64,000 nt of DNA. Origin: an uncultured Marinomonas sp. Its GTDB lineage: Bacteria; Pseudomonadota; Gammaproteobacteria; Pseudomonadales; Marinomonadaceae. Positions 56,908-64,000 of this stretch are shown in pieces (positions within the stretch are counted from its first letter, which is position 1; each line of letters opens with the position of its first letter). The stretch covers positions 124,001 through 188,000 of the forward strand of contig CANLRQ010000004.1 in assembly GCA_947493575.1 (NCBI GenBank). Reading direction: 5' to 3'. The notes beneath the pieces were generated by a model. That model ran no database searches and was not told where the DNA came from. It saw only the letters and a list, made by a program, of their open reading frames with translations. Both the position numbers and the translations under genes were made by a program.

Positions 56908-59574
56908 TTAGCAAGTAACTGGGTTTGGCTTTTCAGGGTCCAAGCCAAATTTAGTGATTGCTTGCGTAACAACAGATGCATCAATATCACCTTTGTCCGC
57001 CAATGCCTTCAAGGAAGACACAACGATCCAGTATCTATTTATTTCAAAGAAGTGACGTAGTTTTTCACGAGTATCACTTCGACCAAAGCCATCTGTACCT
57101 AAAACGTTATACGAACCTTTAATAAACGGACGTATTTGATCTGCGTACAGTTTCATGTGGTCTGTAGAAGCAATTACAGGGCTTTCATCGTTTAGCATAG
57201 ATGCAACGAAAGAAGTCTTAGCTTCTGCTTCTGGGTGAAGCATATTCCAACGCTCAGTATCCAATCCTTCACGACGTAATTCATTGAAAGAAGTCACACT
57301 AAATACATCAGAATCTACACCATACTCATCCAACAAAATAGATGCAGCAGCTTCAACTTCACGCAGAATAACACCAGCACCTAGCAATTGAACGTGTTTA
57401 CTATTGCCTTTCTTAGTGTTTTCTTGAAGTTTGTACATCCCTTGAATAATGTCAGATTCAATACCTTCTGGCATATCATTATGAGCGTAGTTTTCATTCA
57501 TCACAGTTAAGTAATAGAAAACACTTTCTTTCTCTTGATACATACGACGTAAGCCATCTTGAACAATAACAGCTACTTCATATGAATACGTTGGGTCATA
57601 AGACACACAGTTAGGAATTGTGCCAGCAATAATATGGGAATGCCCATCTTCGTGCTGAAGACCTTCACCATTTAGGGTAGTTCGGCCTGCTGTTGCACCA
57701 ATTAAGAAACCACGTGCTTGAGAATCACCTGCAGCCCATGCTAGATCACCAATACGCTGGAAACCAAACATTGAGTAATAGATATACACAGGAATCATTG
57801 GGTAATTACTGTTACTGTATGACGTTGCACATGCTAACCAAGCAGACATAGCACCTGCTTCGTTAATCCCTTCTTGTAGGATTTGACCTTTTTCAGATTC
57901 TTTATAATACATAATCTGAGTATGGTCGTGCGGCGTGTATTTTTGCCCTTCAGCAGAATATATTCCAAGCTGACGGAACATACCTTCCATACCAAAAGTA
58001 CGAGCTTCATCGGCAACAATTGGTATTACGCGATGACCAATTTTTTTGTCTTTAACTAAGGTGTTTAAGACACGCACAAAGGCCATTGTAGACGATATCT
58101 CACGACCTTTAGTTGTTTGAAGTTGAGCTTTAAATGTCTCTAGAGAAGGCACTTCTAGCGTTTCACACTCACGACGTCTTACCGGGAAGTCCCCTCCCAA
58201 TTCTGCGCGACGGCTTCGTAGGTACTTCATTTCTGGGCTGTCTTCAGCAGGACGGTAGTAAGGAAGATCTTTTAATTCTTCATCTGAAATTGGAATACCG
58301 AATTTGTCACGGAACATCGCCAATGACTCTTCATCCAATTTCTTCGTCTGATGGGCAGTATTTTGAGCTTCAGCCGCTTTGAACATGCCATAACCTTTTA
58401 CAGTTTGAGCAAGTACTACTGTTGGCTGACCTTTATGAGAGGTTGCTTCGGCATACGCTGCATAAACTTTGTATGGATCATGTCCACCACGATTCAAGTT
58501 CATGATATCATCATCAGACATATCCTTAACCATTTCTAACAGTTCAGGATATTTACCAAAGAAATGTTCGCGAGTGTAAGCACCGCCATTTGCTTTGTAG
58601 TTTTGCAACTCACCGTCACAAACTTCATCCATTCGCTTAACCAAAAGACCTTTATCGTCTTTCTCAAACAATGGATCCCAATGACGCCCCCAAAGACACT
58701 TGATAACGTTCCAGCCTGCGCCACGGAAAACACCTTCAAGTTCTTGAACAATTTTACCGTTACCACGTACAGGGCCATCTAAACGCTGTAGGTTACAGTT
58801 GATAACAAAGACTAAGTTATCTAACTTCTCTCGACCAGCTAATGCAATCGCACCTAAAGATTCTGGCTCATCACACTCACCGTCACCTAAGAATGCCCAT
58901 ACCTTACGGTCGCCTTGATCCACAAGACCACGGCTATGCTGGTACTTCATAACATGCGCTTGGTAAATTGCTTGTAGTGGGCCTAATCCCATAGATACCG
59001 TTGGGAACTGCCAGTAATCCGGCATCAACCAAGGGTGTGGGTAAGAAGACAGTCCTTTTCCATCTACTTCACGACGGAAGTTATCTAACTGCTCATCAGT
59101 AAGACGCCCTTCGATATAGGAACGTGCATAGATGCCAGGAGAAATATGACCTTGGAAAAACACCATGTCACCGTCTTGCTTATCAGTATTACCACGGAAA
59201 AAGTGGTTAAAACCGATATCATACAGTGTTGCAGCAGAAGAAAAACTTGTAATGTGGCCACCAAGTGTAGAGTCAAATCGGTTTGCCTTCATTACCATTG
59301 CCAACGCATTCCAACGAATAATAGAGCGAATTTTACGCTCCATAAATAAATCGCCCGGTAATGTTTTTTCATTCTGAGGTGAAATGGTATTACGATAAGA
59401 TGTTGTTATAGAAGCAGGCATTGCAGTTCCAGCCTTAGTTGCTTCTTTAATCAAACGATCTAAAATAAATTGTGCACGATCAGGACCTTCTTCTCGAAGG
59501 ACAGACTCAAGCGCGTCTAGCCACTCTTTAGTTTGAGTTGGATCGACATCATTGAGTATATGCTGCTCCGTCAT
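56908..59574 (-). CDS. aceE: pyruvate dehydrogenase E1 (homodimeric type)
   Basis: 888 residues from the ATG at 59574; an in-frame extension to 59616 is less likely, as GGGGG lies 10 bases before this ATG and MTEQHILNDVDPTQTKEWLD is the usual start. Thiamine-diphosphate site WAFLGDGECDEPESLGAI to VINCNLQ, ThDP-activating region VPIVADEARTFGMEGMFRQ and DGFGRSD near the end. Decarboxylates pyruvate and acetylates the E2 lipoyl groups. Confidence 0.98.
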   Translation of the reverse strand: MTEQHILNDVDPTQTKEWLDALESVLREEGPDRAQFILDRLIKEATKAGTAMPASITTSYRNTISPQNEKTLPGDLFMERKIRSIIRWNALAMVMKANRFDSTLGGHITSFSSAATLYDIGFNHFFRGNTDKQDGDMVFFQGHISPGIYARSYIEGRLTDEQLDNFRREVDGKGLSSYPHPWLMPDYWQFPTVSMGLGPLQAIYQAHVMKYQHSRGLVDQGDRKVWAFLGDGECDEPESLGAIALAGREKLDNLVFVINCNLQRLDGPVRGNGKIVQELEGVFRGAGWNVIKCLWGRHWDPLFEKDDKGLLVKRMDEVCDGELQNYKANGGAYTREHFFGKYPELLEMVKDMSDDDIMNLNRGGHDPYKVYAAYAEATSHKGQPTVVLAQTVKGYGMFKAAEAQNTAHQTKKLDEESLAMFRDKFGIPISDEELKDLPYYRPAEDSPEMKYLRSRRAELGGDFPVRRRECETLEVPSLETFKAQLQTTKGREISSTMAFVRVLNTLVKDKKIGHRVIPIVADEARTFGMEGMFRQLGIYSAEGQKYTPHDHTQIMYYKESEKGQILQEGINEAGAMSAWLACATSYSNSNYPMIPVYIYYSMFGFQRIGDLAWAAGDSQARGFLIGATAGRTTLNGEGLQHEDGHSHIIAGTIPNCVSYDPTYSYEVAVIVQDGLRRMYQEKESVFYYLTVMNENYAHNDMPEGIESDIIQGMYKLQENTKKGNSKHVQLLGAGVILREVEAAASILLDEYGVDSDVFSVTSFNELRREGLDTERWNMLHPEAEAKTSFVASMLNDESPVIASTDHMKLYADQIRPFIKGSYNVLGTDGFGRSDTREKLRHFFEINRYWIVVSSLKALADKGDIDASVVTQAITKFGLDPEKPNPVTC

Positions 59575-60368
59575 AGTTTTATAACCCCCGCCATAAGAAC
59601 AGATTCTAAAATCCATATCATTAAACTTTGTGAGTAAATGATACAGAAGAGTTAAACGAAACGTCAGGCTCTACATCAGAATAGATATAGAGACCAGCCA
59701 TTAGCTACGGCTTTACCTTGGATAAATAAAGTACTTTTCCGTAACCTTAGTAACTTTTCAAATGCGAAGAAGTATTTTTATTTTAGTCTCTTATCTACGC
59801 CAGTCCTGAGCTACTTCACTTGAATCGTTTATTAAATTGAAACTCTATTTGTGTAAATTATTTTGATAGTAAAGTCACACTTGAAATACTGGTAAACACA
59901 CTTATTACCTTACGAGCAATAAAACCACTAAGTCTTATTAATTCGCTTAACCTGTTTACAAGTCGCGGCTAAGAGTAACACCTAATTTACAGATCGCCTA
60001 GACTGGACAAACAATACTTCTTTGATGTATGAGTAATGTAATGTTCCAGATACATACACCTTAATTTGCACAATAGGTGGGCCCTTCTCCTATAAAATGG
60101 AAAAATCGCAACTTTAAAAAATATTTTGTTTTCACTCATAAAGAATTTTTTTTGCATCACAACTGTTATAAATCTATTTAAAAGTCCCTTTCAGCGTGCA
60201 CCCAATCATACAAAGTTTCTTTTTTATATTGACACCTGTCAACACTCAAATATCCCTATCATTTACTAATTCAACAAAATTTAATGCCTTGTCGATACAT
60301 TCATTAACTGACGAAGTTACAATAAAAAGCTACAATAACAAAGTATTAAACGATTAGGACTCAATGTA
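59575..60368. other. long intergenic region between divergent aceE and nadC
   Basis: About 790 bp, AT-rich, no credible coding frame and no tRNA-like cloverleaf that I can see. Must hold promoters for aceEF and nadC-ackA-pta. A dyad TTGACA-CC-TGTCAA is at 60229-60242. No PdhR-type gene is adjacent. Confidence 0.6.
60229..60242. promoter_or_regulatory. candidate operator upstream of nadC
   Basis: TTGACA and TGTCAA are perfect arms two bases apart. The left arm is also a consensus -35 hexamer, but the -10 17 bp further is weak (TATCCC at 60251-60256). Could be an operator overlapping the nadC promoter. Confidence 0.4.
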
Positions 60369-61214
60369 ATGGCACTAGATGAACAGCTTAAAGCGTCAAT
60401 AAAACAACAAGTAGACATTGCTCTAAATGAAGATATAGGCAGTGGTGATATTACAGCTCAATTAATTCCTCCCACAAATATATTAACTGCCAGCGTTATT
60501 TGCCGTGAGCACGCCGTATTATGTGGAAAAGAATGGGTAAATGTTGTTTTTAAGACCATTGATCCAGCTGTATCCCTTACTTGGCATGCAGAAGAAGGCG
60601 ATTTACTCGAGCCAAACACCCCTTTTCTTATTATCAAAGGTTCGGCTAGATCCATTCTCACCGCAGAAAGAACCGCCTTGAACTTTTTACAGTCTCTCTC
60701 ATATACCGCAACAGTATCTCGAGAATATGCTGCCATTGTCGCTGATACAAACTTAACCATACTTGATACACGAAAAACCATTCCAGGTTTACGATTGGCT
60801 CAAAAATACGCCGTCACCGTAGGTGGTGCTAAAAATCATCGAATTGGTTTATATGATGCCTTTCTTATAAAAGAAAATCATATAATGGCTGCTGGTTCGA
60901 TCACCAACGCGGTTTCTATGGCAAAAACCATCGCCTCAGATAAAAAGGTTGAGGTTGAAACAGAAACCTTAGTAGAAGTTGAAGAAGCCATTCATGCTGG
61001 TGCCGATATCATTATGTTAGACAACTTCTCTCTTGAAGATATGCAAACGGCAGTAACAAAATATCGCTCTCAAGCTAAGTTTGAAGCATCAGGCAACCTG
61101 ACAAAAGACGATTTGCTTAAAGTCGCTAAAACAGGTGTTGATTACATTTCTATAGGTGCTTTAACGAAGCACATTAAAGCCATTGACCTTTCATTACGTG
61201 TAATAGAGAACTAA
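60369..61214 (+). CDS. nadC: nicotinate-nucleotide pyrophosphorylase (quinolinate phosphoribosyltransferase)
   Basis: 281 residues. IALNEDIGSGDITAQLIP, ILDTRKTIPGLRLAQKYAVT-VGGAKNHRIGLYD and EVEVETLVEVEEA-type segment (KVEVETETLVEVEEAIHAGA) with MLDNFSLEDM are all family signatures. Makes NaMN from quinolinate and PRPP in de novo NAD synthesis. ackA starts 2 bp after its stop. Confidence 0.97.
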   Translation: MALDEQLKASIKQQVDIALNEDIGSGDITAQLIPPTNILTASVICREHAVLCGKEWVNVVFKTIDPAVSLTWHAEEGDLLEPNTPFLIIKGSARSILTAERTALNFLQSLSYTATVSREYAAIVADTNLTILDTRKTIPGLRLAQKYAVTVGGAKNHRIGLYDAFLIKENHIMAAGSITNAVSMAKTIASDKKVEVETETLVEVEEAIHAGADIIMLDNFSLEDMQTAVTKYRSQAKFEASGNLTKDDLLKVAKTGVDYISIGALTKHIKAIDLSLRVIEN

Positions 61215-61216
61215 CA

Positions 61217-62419
61217 ATGAATGATGCAATTTTAGTTATTAATAGTGGAAGCTCTTCGTTAAAATTTGTCATCCTTGCCGAAGAAGGCAACTCAATCACT
61301 GTAGAAGGCATTGCAGAAGGGCTAGGTTTCGAAAATGGCCAGTTAAGCATTAAATTTAACGGTCAAAAATCTACCTCAACACTCTCCCCTTCTGATCATA
61401 AATCCGCCTTAATGGGGATAAATGAATGGCTTGAGCAACATGCGGACATTAAGTCAGCATTAACAGGGATTGGCCATAGAGTAGTTCACGGAGGTGAATT
61501 TTTTAGCTCCTCAGTTTTGATTAATAACAGCATCATTCAAACAATCAATGAGTGTACAGATCTAGCCCCTTTACACAACCCTGCACACTTAAAAGGTATA
61601 GATCTCGCTCAATCGCTTTTCCCATCACTTCCTCAAGTCGCTGTATTTGACACTGCATTTCATCAGACTTTAACAAAAGAGCAGTACCTTTACGGCATCC
61701 CAATGAGATTGTACAAAGAACATCACGTGAGAAAATATGGCTTCCATGGCACCAGCTATCGCTATATAAGTCAAAAACTTGGTGAAATCCAGCCTGAGAG
61801 CTTACATCAAGGGGTATTGGTTGCTCATCTTGGCAATGGTGCAAGTGTTTGCGCGATACAAAATGGACAATCAACGGACACTAGTATGGGGTTTACACCT
61901 TTAGACGGTTTAATTATGGGCACCCGCTCAGGGAGTATTGATCCAAGCCTCATTGCCTTTATAGCAGAAAAAGACGACCTAACCTTGTCGGAGACAACAA
62001 ACATACTAAATAAGGAGAGTGGCTTACTGGGCATATCAGAACTGTCTAATGACTGCCGCACATTAGAAGAAGCAATGCAAGCAGGCAACAATCAGGCGAC
62101 ATTAGCACTTGATATGTTCGCAAGCAGAGCAGCCAAGCAACTTATGAGCGCTGCAACCACACTTACTACCATCAATCATTTGGTATTTACTGGTGGTATT
62201 GGCGAAAACTCTCAATATATTCGTAACAAAATAACGGACTATTTAAGCGCCTTTAATATACAAATTGATAAAGCTAAAAACAGCACTGTAGTTAAAGATG
62301 AAGCAAGCTTAATTTCCAATGATGACCAAGCGATTCAAGTTTGGGTAATTCCAACAAACGAAGAAAAAATGATCGCTCTTGATACACTAGACTTAATTAC
62401 TAAAAAATCATTGAACTAA
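61217..62419 (+). CDS. ackA: acetate kinase
   Basis: 400 residues. ASKHA-type phosphate loop LVINSGSSSLKFVIL, GHRVVHGGEFFSSS, FDTAFHQTL, YGFHGTSYRYIS, HLGNGASVCAI, MGFTPLDGLIMGTRSGSIDP and FTGGIGENSQYIR. Interconverts acetyl-phosphate and acetate with ADP/ATP. Cotranscribed with nadC (2-bp gap) and pta (38-bp gap). Confidence 0.98.
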   Translation: MNDAILVINSGSSSLKFVILAEEGNSITVEGIAEGLGFENGQLSIKFNGQKSTSTLSPSDHKSALMGINEWLEQHADIKSALTGIGHRVVHGGEFFSSSVLINNSIIQTINECTDLAPLHNPAHLKGIDLAQSLFPSLPQVAVFDTAFHQTLTKEQYLYGIPMRLYKEHHVRKYGFHGTSYRYISQKLGEIQPESLHQGVLVAHLGNGASVCAIQNGQSTDTSMGFTPLDGLIMGTRSGSIDPSLIAFIAEKDDLTLSETTNILNKESGLLGISELSNDCRTLEEAMQAGNNQATLALDMFASRAAKQLMSAATTLTTINHLVFTGGIGENSQYIRNKITDYLSAFNIQIDKAKNSTVVKDEASLISNDDQAIQVWVIPTNEEKMIALDTLDLITKKSLN

Positions 62420-62457
62420 CAACTCTCTCATAACCTTAAAAAAGGGTGGAGCAAATA

Positions 62458-64000
62458 ATGCCAACAAATGTATTAATGACTGTACCTACAGGCCCGGGAG
62501 TTGGGCTTACGTCTGTATCAGTAGGCCTTGTAAGAGCATTGGAACAACAAGGTTTAAAAGCCAGCTTTTTTAAGCCAATTTCGCAACCACACCCAACAGA
62601 TACCGGCCCTGATCGCTCTACAGCAATGGTCTCTCAAGGCTCCACCCTATCTCCCGCTGAACCCATCTCTTTAACAGAAGCGGAACGCTACCTTTATAAC
62701 GACAAATTAAATGAATTAATGGAAGAAGTTGTAGGACGTTTTCAATCTTCTATCGAGCCAGGATCAACTGTTATTGTTGAGGGATTAGCGCAAATTTCAG
62801 GCCATCCCTATGCAACTCGCTTAAACAAAGCTATCGCTAAGACATTGGATGCGGGGCTTGTTTTAGTCACTGCACCTAACAATATGAGACCAAATGAACT
62901 TGAGCACCATGTAGAAATTGCCGCTGGCTCATATGGAGGCATTAAAGCTGCCGATGTCATTGGCTGCATCCTGAACAAAACATTGCCCGGCTCATTAGGG
63001 GTTAAATCTTATGGTGACACATTTGCCCAACGCCCTATTTTTAAACGTAACTTCAGTTTATTAGGGCAGATTCCTTCTTCAGATGAACTAACACACCCTA
63101 GAGTCAAAGACGTGGCTGATTTTCTTAACGCCAAAGTAATTAACGCAGGGGAAATGCAGACTCGTCGAGTTCAATCCTTTACTTTGTGCGCCCGGAGTGT
63201 CGAAAATATGCTTTCAGCTTTGAAACCAGGAGTTTTGGTTTTTGCCCCGGGAGATCGAACTGACATTATTATGGCAACTGCCATTGCCGCATTAAATGAC
63301 ATTAAAATTTCCGCTTTAGTACTAACTGGTGGATATCAACCTAGCGAATCTCTTATGTCGCTCTGCGGAAAAGCAATGGCCAAGGGATTGCCTGTGCTAT
63401 CCGTTAATTCAAACAGCTGGGATACTGTGATCAATATACAGTCTTTTAACCAAGAGATCCCTCTAGACGATAAAGAGCGCATTCTTAATGTAAAAGAACA
63501 CATTGCACGCTGTATTGACCACGACTGGGTAAATTCTTTTGCCCTAAACCAAGAAGAACGGAAATTTTCTCCACCAGCTTTTAGATACAAACTAATAGAA
63601 CAAGCTAGGTCTTTAAATAAACGCATTGTCTTACCAGAAGGCAATGAAATGAGGACAATACAAGCGGCTTCAGTTTGCGCTGAAAGAGGCATTGCTCGAT
63701 GTACATTATTAGGTAATAAATCTGAAATTTTGAGAATTGCCAAAAACAACGGCATTGAGCTGAATGATCGCGTAGAAATTTTAGACCCTAATTCGATACG
63801 GGACAAATACATAGCACCAATGGTTGAGCTACGTAAGAAAAAAGGCCTAACGGATATCATTGCGCAAGAGCAGCTACAAGATAATGTGGTTCTTGGAACC
63901 ATGATGCTTCAAGTTGGTGATGTTGATGGTTTAGTGTCTGGAGCTGTACACACGACAGCAAACACCATTCGACCAGCACTCCAATTGATAAAAACCTCAC
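62458..64000 (+). CDS. pta: phosphate acetyltransferase, 3' end outside window
   Basis: 514 residues are visible and the gene runs off the right edge. It is the long gammaproteobacterial form: N-terminal P-loop-like/BioD domain (VLMTVPTGPGVGLTSVSVGL, VIVEGLAQ), a DRTGG domain (SALVLTGGYQPS), then the phosphotransacetylase domain beginning YKLIEQARSLNKRIVLPEGN, with VLGTMMLQVGDVDGLVSGAV. ATG at 62458 with GGTGGAGC upstream. Converts acetyl-CoA and phosphate to acetyl-phosphate, feeding AckA. Confidence 0.96.
   Translation, partial: MPTNVLMTVPTGPGVGLTSVSVGLVRALEQQGLKASFFKPISQPHPTDTGPDRSTAMVSQGSTLSPAEPISLTEAERYLYNDKLNELMEEVVGRFQSSIEPGSTVIVEGLAQISGHPYATRLNKAIAKTLDAGLVLVTAPNNMRPNELEHHVEIAAGSYGGIKAADVIGCILNKTLPGSLGVKSYGDTFAQRPIFKRNFSLLGQIPSSDELTHPRVKDVADFLNAKVINAGEMQTRRVQSFTLCARSVENMLSALKPGVLVFAPGDRTDIIMATAIAALNDIKISALVLTGGYQPSESLMSLCGKAMAKGLPVLSVNSNSWDTVINIQSFNQEIPLDDKERILNVKEHIARCIDHDWVNSFALNQEERKFSPPAFRYKLIEQARSLNKRIVLPEGNEMRTIQAASVCAERGIARCTLLGNKSEILRIAKNNGIELNDRVEILDPNSIRDKYIAPMVELRKKKGLTDIIAQEQLQDNVVLGTMMLQVGDVDGLVSGAVHTTANTIRPALQLIKTS

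Noticed and set aside
59617..60368. tRNA or small RNA gene in the aceE-nadC gap
   Set aside because: No cloverleaf, GTTC loop or terminator-like hairpin with T-tract could be recognised.

Overview
The window comes from the chromosome of a marine gammaproteobacterium, most likely an Oceanospirillales member close to Marinomonas. I infer this from the AT-rich composition and from the housekeeping set: Cys-form SelO, AcnB, homodimeric AceE with a three-lipoyl AceF, the queC/queE pair, lexA next to dinG, and topA with small companion genes. No search was run, so the genus is an inference. I see no rRNA genes, no convincing tRNA gene and no CRISPR array.

Left part (1-14.5 kb) is accessory. A leftward pair encodes a RAMP protein cut by the window edge and an HD-less Cas10-like protein with a GGDD palm. 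Divergent from it is a compact three-gene operon: a small HTH-like protein, a PHP-domain plus SMC-like ATPase (TrlF/Ppl type), and an AlbA_2/Schlafen plus HATPase protein. Together they look like a defence island. Next comes a leftward group: a secreted 5'-nucleotidase, a 1,334-residue fusion of a DyP-type peroxidase domain to a complete glycyl-radical-enzyme domain, and a secreted S1/P1 nuclease. The fusion is the most unusual protein here.

14,777-22,508 is an intact Tn3-family mercury-resistance transposon. It has 35-bp perfect terminal inverted repeats within 38-bp ends and a 5-bp target duplication (ATGTA). It carries tnpA (no ATG/GTG/TTG start; probably ATT), merR-T-P-C-A-D, a three-subsite res and tnpR. 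It split a roughly 99-residue zinc-ribbon gene whose two halves rejoin in frame across the duplication. A decayed LysR fragment lies just to the left.

22.5-64 kb is ordinary core chromosome: aroC-prmB, a KfrA-like coiled-coil protein, a DUF4892 protein, a hydrolase, gpsA-DUF4389-sixA, selO, rhlB, dinG/lexA with SOS boxes, topA and companions, uspA, cysS, glnS, azlCD, a MarR-GNAT fusion, queC, queE-ppiB-lpxH, miaE, a pseudokinase-SUMF1 membrane protein, acnB, aceE-aceF, and a divergent nadC-ackA-pta cluster whose last gene runs off the right edge. Pyruvate dehydrogenase (acetyl-CoA production) therefore sits opposite Pta-AckA (acetyl-CoA to acetate). Three copies of a roughly 45-bp palindromic element (arms GAGACCTTTGCACG) occur in intergenic or gene-end positions.
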